Source of the DNA: an uncultured Christensenellaceae bacterium
Lineage (GTDB): Bacteria > Bacillota > Clostridia > Christensenellales > Borkfalkiaceae
Assembly: GCA_910588465.1 (NCBI GenBank)
Contig: CAJUOP010000018.1
Coordinates: forward strand, 1-46,876
Direction: 5' to 3'
Length of the DNA: 46,876 bases
Shown: positions 33,829 to 42,504 of the stretch, in pieces
How positions within the stretch are numbered: position 1 is the first letter of the stretch
Layout of the letters: every line of letters starts with the position of its first letter
Translations under genes and position numbers: made by a program
Notes under the pieces: model-generated
Database searches by the model: none
What the model saw: the letters and a program-made list of their open reading frames with translations, nothing else
What the model was told of the DNA's origin: nothing

Positions 33829-34404
33829 ATGAGAAAAAGGTTGTTGGCTTTTGCGTTTCTGATTGCGGCAGCGGCGTTCGTTCTTTGCGCCTGCGGCGGA
33901 GGGCTTACGGCGGAGTTGGACCGCGAGTCCGCCGTGCTCGAAGTGGGGGAGGAATTAAAGCTGCGGGCGACCCCGAGCGAGGAGGACGCGGTTGTGGAAT
34001 GGGCGGTTTCGGACGAAAATATTTTGTCTTTCGTGCCCAACCGCAACTCCGTAACGGTAACGGCTATGGATTCGGGCGAGGCGTTCGTATATGCCAAGAG
34101 CGGCGACAAAATTCTGGCGCAGTGCAAAATCACCGTTCCCGAATTGCCCAAGCTTTCCGTATTTTTGCCGCAGGGCGTACTTGTGCTGGCGGGCAGCACT
34201 TCCAAGGCGACCGTAACGGCGAAGGCGCACCCGTCGCTTTCCGGAACGCCCGTTTGGACGAGCGCGGATACTTCCGTGGTGACTGTAGAAAGTCAGGGGC
34301 TGATCGCCATTGTTTCGGCGCATAAGATCGGGCAGACCACGCTTACGGTAGAGCTCGGCGGCGAGACGGCGACGATCGCCGTATACGTGGGCAGATACTC
34401 TTAA
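33829..34404 (+). CDS. Small lipoprotein with two bacterial Ig-like (Big_2) domains
   Basis: The 191-residue product has a lipoprotein signal ending VLCAC (Cys24 or Cys22) and two tandem Ig-like domains: residues about 28-104 (LEVGEELKLRATPSEED, VEWAVSDENILSF) and 108-190 (LVLAGSTSKATVTAKAHP, PVWTSADTSVVTV). The W-x-S-x-D/E-x-x-V pattern and the final repeat strand are typical of Big_2. These domains usually act as spacers or adhesion modules on the cell surface. The gene lies between the GH31 and the phosphodiesterase, so it may scaffold or display part of the surface apparatus. No catalytic residues are seen. Confidence 0.85.
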   Translation: MRKRLLAFAFLIAAAAFVLCACGGGLTAELDRESAVLEVGEELKLRATPSEEDAVVEWAVSDENILSFVPNRNSVTVTAMDSGEAFVYAKSGDKILAQCKITVPELPKLSVFLPQGVLVLAGSTSKATVTAKAHPSLSGTPVWTSADTSVVTVESQGLIAIVSAHKIGQTTLTVELGGETATIAVYVGRYS

Positions 34405-34417
34405 GGAGGGAGAAAAG

Positions 34418-36235
34418 ATGAAAAAGACGTTAACGGCGTTTTGCGTATCCGTATTGGGGCTGTGCGTTGCGTTCGGCGCGGCGGCTTCGCCCGCGTCGGT
34501 TTCCGCGGCGCATCAGACGAACAATAATTTGCCGTCCGTGGTGTCGGCGAACAGCGGACTGAATCTGGAGCCTACGCTCGTGTACGAGCCCGCTACGGCG
34601 GAGGCGCTTTCCGCGGTAAAAACGCAGTCCGTCCCGCCCGCTTCCGTCGTGCTTAGCGTAGACCGCGATATGAATGTGAAATTCGGTGCGGCGGACGGCG
34701 GCAAGCTGGAAACGGTGATTTCCGAACATATGTCGCGTTTTATTCCCGTCGTCCGCCTCGACGCGGACACGGTGGACGGGTTTATCGGCTGGATGACGAA
34801 CACCTACCGCATGGCGGATATTATGGCGATTTCTTCCGATATCGGCGTAATCGAAAAGCTGTATGCGGACGAAGTGACTTTTCGGGTGAATACCGTATAC
34901 GATCTTACCGAAAAGGAAATTCCCGCCGACCGTTACGGCACCTGGCAGTATATCGGCGCGGCGAACGCCGCAGGTTGCAATATTTTAATGTTCGACGCGG
35001 CGGACCCCAATTTAAGCGTGGCGGCGGAGTACGTATCCGCCATGAGTAAAGTTTGCTGGGCGTATGCCGAGGGCAGGATGGAGGGCGTAAGGGCGATCGC
35101 CGCAGGCTGTTACGGTGTGGTCGCGGGCGAATACGAGACCTTAAAGGATTCGATCGGCATATTCCGCAAAGACGGCGTCACTCGCGCGCAATTCGTTGCG
35201 GCGCACCGCGGTATTACGAAATACTGCAACGAAAATTCGCTTACCGCGCTTACGGCGGCGGCAAACGAGGGCGCCACGCACGTAGAGCTGGACGTGCAGA
35301 TCACCGAGGACGGCAAGTTTATGATTTGCCACGACAACGACACCTCCCGTACGTCCACGCAATCGGGCGCGTACTTTGTAAATTCGCAGTCGTCGTACCT
35401 GCTGAGAGCGGAGCTGCGCGACTACAATTTGAAGTATAAGGACACCTATCCTCTGCTCGATTCGGTCGTGAAATATTTATTGCAGACGGATATGATCCTC
35501 ATTCTCGAATTAAAGCTGGATTCGGGTTCTACCAAGGCGGTGAGCCAACTGAAAGCGATCGAAAAGTTAAAGGATTTTATGGCGAAGTATCCCAAAATGG
35601 AGGGGCACTGGTTTGCGATCACCTTCTTTTCGCCCTGGGCGGAGGGGATGAGAGAGCATCTTCCGCAAATCCCCGTCGGATATCTGGGCGGCGGATTGAG
35701 CGGTTACGAAACCGACCAAAAGCAGTCCGCCTGGAACGGCGGACACGTGGGACTCTCTTCCGTTCGGGAGAAGATCGCGTTCCTGCGAAAATACAATATG
35801 GTGCTCGACGAAACGCACAGCGGTGCGACCAATTCGACGGCGGCGAACTATTTGGCTAGAGGATACGTTCAAAATACCTGGACGTTTGAAAGCGTAAAGC
35901 ATCTCGATTGGAAAATCAACATCGCGACCACCAACAGCGCGGAAGAGTGCGCAATGTTCTTAAAAGAAATTCCCGTAAAAGGGATCAAGCCCACGGCGGC
36001 GGAATTCGAGGCGGGGAAAATCACTCTCCCTTGCGTCAATTACAACGGTTGGGTGGAGGACAGAGAGTGTGAAATTATCGAGGTGGAGCGCACTGCGATC
36101 TCCGTTTCCTTCCTGCTCTATTGCAAGCAGGAAGCCAAATATATCCAGGACGAGGACGGCTATTCGGTTGCCAAGGGAGAAGAGGGCGACGCGGGATACG
36201 GTCTTTACAGCGATCTTATTACGATAGCGTTATAA
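34418..36235 (+). CDS. Secreted glycerophosphodiester phosphodiesterase-like protein
   Basis: A 605-residue protein with a classic Sec signal peptide (cleavage likely after ASVSAA near residue 31) and no lipobox, so it is exported. Residues about 250-530 form a GDPD TIM barrel: AHRG (His263), ENSLTALTAAANEGATHVELDVQ (Glu290, Asp292), TEDGKFMICHDND (His305), and ILELKLD. The metal and catalytic residues of the family are present. Such enzymes cut glycerophosphodiesters, including glycerol-phosphate teichoic acid. Residues about 65-240 look like a second, degenerate barrel (ISSDIGVIEKL, GVRAIAAGCYGVV). It follows the Ig-domain gene by 13 bases. With the NAGPA-type enzyme it is the second phosphodiester-cleaving protein outside the cell. 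Confidence 0.87.
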   Translation: MKKTLTAFCVSVLGLCVAFGAAASPASVSAAHQTNNNLPSVVSANSGLNLEPTLVYEPATAEALSAVKTQSVPPASVVLSVDRDMNVKFGAADGGKLETVISEHMSRFIPVVRLDADTVDGFIGWMTNTYRMADIMAISSDIGVIEKLYADEVTFRVNTVYDLTEKEIPADRYGTWQYIGAANAAGCNILMFDAADPNLSVAAEYVSAMSKVCWAYAEGRMEGVRAIAAGCYGVVAGEYETLKDSIGIFRKDGVTRAQFVAAHRGITKYCNENSLTALTAAANEGATHVELDVQITEDGKFMICHDNDTSRTSTQSGAYFVNSQSSYLLRAELRDYNLKYKDTYPLLDSVVKYLLQTDMILILELKLDSGSTKAVSQLKAIEKLKDFMAKYPKMEGHWFAITFFSPWAEGMREHLPQIPVGYLGGGLSGYETDQKQSAWNGGHVGLSSVREKIAFLRKYNMVLDETHSGATNSTAANYLARGYVQNTWTFESVKHLDWKINIATTNSAEECAMFLKEIPVKGIKPTAAEFEAGKITLPCVNYNGWVEDRECEIIEVERTAISVSFLLYCKQEAKYIQDEDGYSVAKGEEGDAGYGLYSDLITIAL

Positions 36236-36275
36236 AAAGAACCGCCGAAAGGCGACGAATAATCAGGAGTCTAAC

Positions 36276-38291
36276 ATGAAAAAATTTACGGCATTGATGT
36301 TGGGGGCGGTACTTGCGGGCAGCTGCGTTTCGGGCTTGTGTTTTTCCGCCTGTAATCAGGACGGACCGTCGCAGGAAGAGGAAGAAAGCACGGCGCTGGT
36401 CAAGGACAAATCTTCGTTGAAATTTGCATTCAACGAGCTGTATAAGGCGGGCGAAATGAAGGACGCCGCCAACGGATTGAGCAGTCTGGTCGACGTGAAG
36501 GGGGCGCGCTTCAAGGTGAACAACCGCTATCGCGAAACGTTTACGGAAGCCCCCAAAAGCATTCACGACGCGAAAGTGGAATTTTTCGGCGAATCCAGCG
36601 TTCGGGTCGCCAACATTTCGGGCGGGTTTGCCTTCACGCTCCCCACAACCGAATTGAAGGCGGACTATACGACGGCGAAGTTCCATTCCTCTTACGAGTT
36701 CGGCGATTCCGTGCTCACCGTGAGCAGGGAATCGAGCAATCCCTATACCTCGGCGCCCACGCCCTGGTATACCTATTGTGCGGAGTGGATTATCCGCTTT
36801 ATCAACGACGACGAATATATCAAAAACTGCAATTTAACGCGCACCAACGATTCAAAGGCGTACGAGTTTACCAATTACAAAGCCTTCGGCGACACAACCA
36901 CCAAGCCCGGTTTCGATTTGTACCGTTACGACGTAAAGATCAACGACTATACGGGCGAGGACGCGCTGCCGTACTATAACATCGCCGTCATCAGGAAAGA
37001 GAACGATCCCGTAAACTTTGTGCTCTTCGTCATGAAGTCTAAGTCCGAGCGATCCGCGATTATGGACTCGATCGTGCAAAGCTATACGTTAATGCGCTCT
37101 TACGGCACGGAGAAAAATTTCTTCGACGCGGGCGATCCGAAGGAAAACCCCAACTGGAGCGACGAGACGAAGGCGTTCTTCCGCAAGCTGTGCACGGACG
37201 ATTATATCAACTGGGGAGCGTTCAGCTGGTCGATGCCGGGCGATGATTCTGGACCGGGCAACCCTACTTACGACGCGATGCTCTCCAACAGCTTAAAATC
37301 CAAAGCGGGCGTCGAAGAGATATGGGGGCACGGTTACGACATTTATCCCACTTACACGCACCTTTCCTGGTACAGCCAACTCCATTACTTCCCTAAGCAA
37401 ATGGCTAAGACGCTTGCCAACGGAAACGGGCTCGACGATAAGCCCGTGTTGCAGTTCACCTATCAGTTTACGACGGACAACAATAACGTGGGAACGATCG
37501 CTCAGCCCGGGACCAGATTCTCGCCGCTGTTCGATATCATGCGCGGCAAGTACGACGAGCATTTCCGCCGCCTCGCCGCCGATATCAAGGAATACGGCAA
37601 GCCCGTGCTGTTCCGTTTGAACAACGAAATGAACACCGACTGGACGAGTTACTGCGGAATGCTCACGCTGCTCGATCCCGAAATTTTTAACATTACCTGG
37701 CGCAGACTGTACGATATTTTCGAGGAAGAGGGCGTAGACAACGCCATCTGGATCTGGAATCCCATCGAAACCTCGTCGCCGTATTCGTCCTGGGGCGAAG
37801 ATATCAACTACTTCCCCGGCGTTGATTACGTTCAGCTTCTGGGCGGGACCAACTACGAGATGAACAACTATACCAAAGAGGCGGCAGAGAAATCCTACAA
37901 GTCGTTCAGAACGTGCTATAAGGCGCAGTACGAAAAGAATAAAGACGTATTCTCGAAATGGTTTACGGTGATCGCGGAAACCGCCTGCGGTTCGGGCGGA
38001 AACGCCACGGGCGAGCTCGGGCGCAATGCCGCCGTACAGGCGAAGTACGTAAGAGAAATGTTCGACGTGCTGTATACGGGCGAAAAGGAAGAGTGGGCGA
38101 CGAGGATTAAGGGCATTATCTGGTTCAACTGTAACGATATCGACGCCTACGCAGGCACGATCACCAATCGGCTGTGCTTCTATTTCCCCGAGGATATCAA
38201 GTACGATTATCCCACCAACAATAACTATGCCGACCTTGCCGAAACCTGGGCGGCGTTCAAAGAGGGCTTTCAAAAATCGCCCGCAAAGTAA
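36276..38291 (+). CDS. GH26-like glycoside hydrolase lipoprotein
   Basis: The 671-residue product has a lipoprotein-type signal (…LCFSAC, Cys27) and a Glu-rich linker, a beta-rich N-terminal domain (about 50-290) and a clan GH-A barrel. The acid/base candidate is in RLNNEMNTDW (Glu451), resembling HEMN of GH26 mannanases, IWIWNP follows, and the nucleophile candidate is in IAETACGSGG (Glu568). These fit GH26 (classically beta-mannanase) but the match is distant, so GH26-like is safest. The following gene is a close paralogue without signal peptide. It should act outside the membrane. A weak GCC/GGC hairpin and AGGAG precede the start. Confidence 0.75.
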   Translation: MKKFTALMLGAVLAGSCVSGLCFSACNQDGPSQEEEESTALVKDKSSLKFAFNELYKAGEMKDAANGLSSLVDVKGARFKVNNRYRETFTEAPKSIHDAKVEFFGESSVRVANISGGFAFTLPTTELKADYTTAKFHSSYEFGDSVLTVSRESSNPYTSAPTPWYTYCAEWIIRFINDDEYIKNCNLTRTNDSKAYEFTNYKAFGDTTTKPGFDLYRYDVKINDYTGEDALPYYNIAVIRKENDPVNFVLFVMKSKSERSAIMDSIVQSYTLMRSYGTEKNFFDAGDPKENPNWSDETKAFFRKLCTDDYINWGAFSWSMPGDDSGPGNPTYDAMLSNSLKSKAGVEEIWGHGYDIYPTYTHLSWYSQLHYFPKQMAKTLANGNGLDDKPVLQFTYQFTTDNNNVGTIAQPGTRFSPLFDIMRGKYDEHFRRLAADIKEYGKPVLFRLNNEMNTDWTSYCGMLTLLDPEIFNITWRRLYDIFEEEGVDNAIWIWNPIETSSPYSSWGEDINYFPGVDYVQLLGGTNYEMNNYTKEAAEKSYKSFRTCYKAQYEKNKDVFSKWFTVIAETACGSGGNATGELGRNAAVQAKYVREMFDVLYTGEKEEWATRIKGIIWFNCNDIDAYAGTITNRLCFYFPEDIKYDYPTNNNYADLAETWAAFKEGFQKSPAK

Positions 38292-38312
38292 ATATAAAAC
38301 GGAGAAACGACA

Positions 38313-40283
38313 GTGAATAAAACAAAATTTCCCTTGGGTGCTTCTACCCTTGCGGGGTTAAAAGGCAATCAGATTACCGACCGCGGCACCGTGCGCTTTA
38401 CGTTCGGGCTGGACGGTAAGATCGCGGACGGCAAAAACGGCTTCGGGACGGCGGACGACGTTACGGGCGTCAAGGTGTTCCGCGACGGCGCGTACGTTTC
38501 GGGCTGCACGGAAATGGACGATACGCAGGATTTAAAGCTCGAATTTTACAACGGGAAGAGCGTGCGCCTCGTGAACCTTTCGGGCGGGCTTGCGTTCACC
38601 CTTCCCGTGGCGGAGGCGGAAACGGATTATACCATTTCCAAATACCGCGCGCGGTATGCGTTCGGCGACAGCGTGCTTTCGGTCAGCGTGGAAACGCAGA
38701 ATCCCTATAACGACGATTTAAACGACAAAGAGATGGGGCGCGAACACCCGTGGTACATTTATTGCGCGGAATGGCTGATCCGTTTTATCAATAACGACGA
38801 CTTTATTAAAAACAACGGTCTCACCCGTCTGAACGGGGGCAAGGCGTATCCGCTTTCGGAATCGCACGAATACGGCGACCTTACCGTAAAAGAGGGCTAC
38901 GACGTTTACCGTTACGATATTAAAATCAACGACGAAACGGGTAACGTGGAGCGTCCGTACTATCACGTAGCCGTCGTGCGCGAGGCGAAGGAATTTAATA
39001 ATTTCGCGCTGTTCGTGTTAAAGTCCGCGACCGATCAGACGAAAACGCTCGATACGGTGGTGGAGAGCGTCGCGCGCTTTGCGCCCAAGGGAACGGAAAA
39101 GAATTATTTCAACGCGGGAAAGCCCCGCCCCAACCCCAAGTGGACGAAGGAAACGCGCGAGTATTTCGACTGGCTGAACAAGACCGATTACGTAAACTGG
39201 GGCGTGTTCAGCTTCTCTATGCCGGGCGAAGAATACGCGCTGCACGCGGGCAGCGAACGCTACGATTCTTATCTGGAAACGAGCAGAAATTCGCAGCGGG
39301 GCATCGAAAACATTTGGGGGCATAAGTACGATATTTTCGCCACCTACACCCACCTTTCCTCGCAGGGTACGCCGCACCATTTCCCCACGGACATGGCGAA
39401 GGAGCTTGCGGGCGGCAACGGCAAAAACGGGAAGCCCGTACTGCAGTTCACCTACCAGTACACCACGGACAACAACACCGTCGCCACCATGACGACGCCC
39501 ATGTTCGACATTATGCGCGGCAAGTACGACGGGCATTTCCGTCGCCTCGCCCGCGACATCAAGGAATACGGCAAGCCCGTGCTGTTCCGTTTGAACAACG
39601 AAATGAACACCGACTGGACGAGTTACTGCGGCATGATGACGCTGCTCGATCCCGATATTTTCAACCTTACCTGGCAGCGCCTGTACGATATTTTCGAGGA
39701 AGAGAACGTAGACAACGTCTTATGGATCTGGAACCCCAACGGCAAGACGATCCCGTTCTGCGACTGGGGCGAAAACCTGTGTTATTTCCCCGGGCTCGAA
39801 TACGTTCAGCTGCTGGGCGGCACCAGCTACGAATTTAACAATTATCCCAAGGAGCTTGCCGCGCAAAAGCTTCGCACCTTCAAAACGCATTACAGCGAGC
39901 TTTACGAAAAGAACAAGCCCGAGTTTTCCGAGTGGAGCATGATCATTTCGGAGAGCGCCTGCGGCTCGGGCGGGGATTATACGGGCGAGCTCGGGCGCAA
40001 CGCTTCCGCACAGGCGGAGTACGTGCGCGAAATGTTCCGGGATCTGAACGCGGCGGAGAAGGCGCCGTGGGCGAAGCAGATAAAGGGGATCGTCTGGTTT
40101 AACTGCAACGATATGGAAAAGGTCGCGAGCGGAGAGCTGAAAATCACCAACAGACTGTGTTTTTATCTGCCGGAAAATCTTACGTTCAACGTGCACCTTT
40201 ACAACTATCCGCACGATTACAGCGACTTAAAGGAGACGCACGCGGCGTTCCGCGAAGGATTTGCTCAGTCGCACAAAAAATAA
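38313..40283 (+). CDS. GH26-like glycoside hydrolase paralogue without export signal
   Basis: A 656-residue protein beginning with GTG at 38313 after GGAG. It is strongly similar over its whole length to the preceding protein, sharing FDIMRGKYD, RRLARDIKEYGKPVLFRLNNEMNTDW (Glu430), WIWNPNGK and SESACGSGGDYTGELGRNA (Glu547). It lacks a hydrophobic signal sequence or lipobox: the N-terminus reads NKTKFPLGASTLAGLKGN and joins directly to the beta domain. The simplest reading is a duplicated enzyme with one copy on the surface and one in the cytoplasm. A start further upstream that restores a signal is not possible within the 21-base gap. Confidence 0.75.
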   Translation: MNKTKFPLGASTLAGLKGNQITDRGTVRFTFGLDGKIADGKNGFGTADDVTGVKVFRDGAYVSGCTEMDDTQDLKLEFYNGKSVRLVNLSGGLAFTLPVAEAETDYTISKYRARYAFGDSVLSVSVETQNPYNDDLNDKEMGREHPWYIYCAEWLIRFINNDDFIKNNGLTRLNGGKAYPLSESHEYGDLTVKEGYDVYRYDIKINDETGNVERPYYHVAVVREAKEFNNFALFVLKSATDQTKTLDTVVESVARFAPKGTEKNYFNAGKPRPNPKWTKETREYFDWLNKTDYVNWGVFSFSMPGEEYALHAGSERYDSYLETSRNSQRGIENIWGHKYDIFATYTHLSSQGTPHHFPTDMAKELAGGNGKNGKPVLQFTYQYTTDNNTVATMTTPMFDIMRGKYDGHFRRLARDIKEYGKPVLFRLNNEMNTDWTSYCGMMTLLDPDIFNLTWQRLYDIFEEENVDNVLWIWNPNGKTIPFCDWGENLCYFPGLEYVQLLGGTSYEFNNYPKELAAQKLRTFKTHYSELYEKNKPEFSEWSMIISESACGSGGDYTGELGRNASAQAEYVREMFRDLNAAEKAPWAKQIKGIVWFNCNDMEKVASGELKITNRLCFYLPENLTFNVHLYNYPHDYSDLKETHAAFREGFAQSHKK

Positions 40284-40337
40284 ACCGAACGGACAGATTC
40301 CGTCGGCGGTAAGCCGAAAGAGAGAGGAAGAAAAAAC

Positions 40338-41033
40338 ATGAATCAGATTATACCGAGGGGCTTGACGGTTTCGTGTCAGGCATTGAAAGAAGAACCGTTA
40401 TACGGGGGTGACACCATTCCCAAAATGGCGCTGGCAGCCTATCAGGGCGGCGCGGTGGGAATCCGCGCCAACACGGTGCGCGACATCAACGCGATTTATA
40501 AGCGCTTGAACGGAAAGCTTCCCATCATCGGGCTGATCAAGCGGGTATATCCCGATTCGCCCGTGTATATTACGCCCACGATCCGCGAGGCAAAGGCGCT
40601 TATCAAATCGAAATGTTCGGTCATCGCGTTAGACGCCACGCTTCGTCCCCGCCCCGAAGGGATCACCACGGAAGAGCTCGTTTCCTATCTGCGTGCGCAT
40701 ACCGATAAACCCATTATGGCGGATATCGCGACATACGAGGAGGCGATGGAGGCGGAACGGCTGGGCTTCGACTATATTTCCACCACCATGCGCTCGTATA
40801 CCGAGCAGACCAAGGGCATTAAGATCCCGGACGTGGAGTTTTGCAGGCGGGTAAAGGCGGACGTGAAAAACGCGGTCGTCATCGCGGAAGGCGGGATCCA
40901 TACCTTTAAGGAAGTGCGGGAAATTCTCGATACGGGAATCGACAGGATCATTATCGGCGGAGCAATCACCCGTCCCAAATCCATCACGCAGGATTACGTG
41001 GGCGTGTTCGCCGAGCATCCCGCGTTCGTCTGA
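40338..41033 (+). CDS. nanE: N-acetylmannosamine-6-phosphate 2-epimerase
   Basis: NanE converts ManNAc-6-P to GlcNAc-6-P. The 231-residue TIM-barrel protein carries GLTVSCQALKEEPLYG at the N-terminus, the catalytic Lys in GLIKR (Lys68), the DATLRPRP and TTMRSYTEQT segments and the catalytic Glu in AEGGIHT (Glu184). It follows the second GH26-like gene by 54 bases with GAGAGGAAG before the start. In sialic acid loci nanE accompanies nanA and nanK; here no neuraminate lyase or sialidase is present, so its ManNAc-6-P must come from another source, via one of the two kinases. It feeds nagA and nagB downstream. Confidence 0.93.
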   Translation: MNQIIPRGLTVSCQALKEEPLYGGDTIPKMALAAYQGGAVGIRANTVRDINAIYKRLNGKLPIIGLIKRVYPDSPVYITPTIREAKALIKSKCSVIALDATLRPRPEGITTEELVSYLRAHTDKPIMADIATYEEAMEAERLGFDYISTTMRSYTEQTKGIKIPDVEFCRRVKADVKNAVVIAEGGIHTFKEVREILDTGIDRIIIGGAITRPKSITQDYVGVFAEHPAFV

Positions 41034-41063
41034 GCGGGAACGGAAACAGAAGGAGAAACGATC

Positions 41064-42335
41064 ATGGAAGAAAAATGTTTTACGGCTGCGATTATCGGCT
41101 GCGGGAACCGCGGCGCGGAGTCTTACGGAAAACTGTTTGCCGAGCATCCGGACCGTTACCGCATTACGGCGCTGTGCGAGTCCAACGGCGACAGGCTGCG
41201 CCGCTATGGCGAGCTGTTCGGGGTGGCGCAGGAAAATCTCTTTGCGAACGAAGAGATTTTCTGGGAAACGAAGCGTGCCGATTTCGTGGTGATCGCCACC
41301 ATGGACGCCGACCACGTGCGGCAGTGTCTGCGCGCGCTCGAGCTCGGGTACGATATTTTGTTGGAGAAACCCATTACGGATAAGGCGGAGGAGTGCGAGC
41401 GGCTTTTGGCGGCGCAGAAAAAATACGGCGGAAAAGTCCTCGTCTGTCACGTGCTCCGTTATGCGCCCGCCTACGTGAAGATCACCGAGATGATCGAAAA
41501 GGGCGTGATCGGCAGGCTGGTCGCGATCCAGGCGATGGAGCAGGTGGGTTATTGGCATCAGGCGCACAGCTTCGTGCGCGGGAACTGGCGCAGCCGCGAA
41601 GAGACCGCGCCCATGATCCTCGCAAAATGCTGTCACGATTTGGATTTGCTGCAATTCTTTGCAAAATCCAAATGCAAAAGTATTTCCTCGGTGGGGGAGC
41701 TGACTTATTTCAAATCCGAAAACGCGCCCGAGGGCTCGGCGGAACGCTGTCTCGACTGTGCTTGCGCCGACGACTGCCCGTATAACGCCAAGCGGATTTA
41801 CACGGCGCTGTGGGAGGAGGAAGGGCGACCGGACATGATGTGGCCGCATTGCCAGCTTACGACCGAATTCCCGCTGAACGAAGCGGTGATCGAGCGCGCG
41901 CTGCGCAACGGACCTTACGGCAGATGCGTGTTTCGGTGCGATAACGACGTGGTGGACCATCAAATCACGCAAATCGCCTTCGAAAACGGCGTAAAGGCTT
42001 CTCTTACCATGACGGCGTTTAACGCGGAGATCGGCAGAACGATCAAATTTATGGGAACGCTCGGCGAAATCGTGTTGAACGAAGAGGACGATTTCGTGGC
42101 GGTAAAGCCGTTCGGAAAGCCGCAGGAGCGGTTCGGGATCAAGGCGCTCATCAAGGGCGGCTACGGACACGGCGGCGGCGACGCGGGGCTGGTGGAAAAG
42201 CTGTACGACGTGTTAAGCGGCAAGGCGGAAAACACAACCTCGCTCGAAGCGTCCGTCGAAAGCCATCTCATGGCGATCTGCGCCGAACGCTCGCGTTTGG
42301 AGGGCGGACGGCTGATTTACGTGCACGGAGAATAA
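41064..42335 (+). CDS. Gfo/Idh/MocA-family oxidoreductase with Cys cluster
   Basis: A 423-residue NAD(P)-binding enzyme: AAIIGCGNRGAESYG Rossmann motif at residues 8-22, LLEKPITDKAEE with the conserved Lys, and CCHDLDLLQFF holding the catalytic His. The family oxidises or epimerises sugars; GH109 glycosidases belong to the same superfamily. An insert at about residue 231 contains CLDCACADDC, four closely spaced Cys that could bind zinc or an iron-sulphur cluster. Its position beside nanE, nagB and nagA suggests a sugar or amino-sugar substrate, not identifiable here. AAGGAG precedes the start. The hairpin after its stop marks the end of this transcription unit or a partial stop. Confidence 0.85.
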   Translation: MEEKCFTAAIIGCGNRGAESYGKLFAEHPDRYRITALCESNGDRLRRYGELFGVAQENLFANEEIFWETKRADFVVIATMDADHVRQCLRALELGYDILLEKPITDKAEECERLLAAQKKYGGKVLVCHVLRYAPAYVKITEMIEKGVIGRLVAIQAMEQVGYWHQAHSFVRGNWRSREETAPMILAKCCHDLDLLQFFAKSKCKSISSVGELTYFKSENAPEGSAERCLDCACADDCPYNAKRIYTALWEEEGRPDMMWPHCQLTTEFPLNEAVIERALRNGPYGRCVFRCDNDVVDHQITQIAFENGVKASLTMTAFNAEIGRTIKFMGTLGEIVLNEEDDFVAVKPFGKPQERFGIKALIKGGYGHGGGDAGLVEKLYDVLSGKAENTTSLEASVESHLMAICAERSRLEGGRLIYVHGE

Positions 42336-42348
42336 AACGGATATACCG

Positions 42349-42388
42349 CCGCACCCGAAGCCTTGTCGCTCGGGTGCGGATTACTTTT
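42349..42388 (+). terminator. Hairpin, probable partial terminator
   Basis: CCGCACCCGA (42349-42358) and TCGGGTGCGG (42370-42379) form a perfect 10-bp stem with an 11-base loop, followed by a broken T-run (TTACTTTT). It lies 13 bases after the oxidoreductase stop and may stop or reduce transcription into the kinase-nagBA genes. Confidence 0.65.
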
Positions 42389-42420
42389 CCGGAGCAAACG
42401 GCGGCGTTGCAAAAAGTATC

Positions 42421-42500
42421 AGAATTTATAATATTCGGATAATATTTCGTATATCGGTATAAGATATGATATGATAAAATAACAAATGAAAAGGAGTAAC
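42421..42500 (+). promoter_or_regulatory. AT-rich region upstream of the kinase, promoter candidate not resolved
   Basis: Several -10-like hexamers occur (TATAAT at 42427, TATGAT at 42465, TAAAAT at 42475) but none has a good -35 at 17 bases; TTGCAA at 42407 is 14 bases from the first. AAAAGGAG lies just before the ATG at 42505. A separate promoter for kinase-nagB-nagA is plausible and unproven. Confidence 0.35.
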
Positions 42501-42504
42501 GATT

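Noticed and set aside
40629..42170. 513-residue antisense frame across nanE and the oxidoreductase
   Set aside because: Composition is Arg/His/Leu-rich, no motif, and the two + strand genes are unambiguous.
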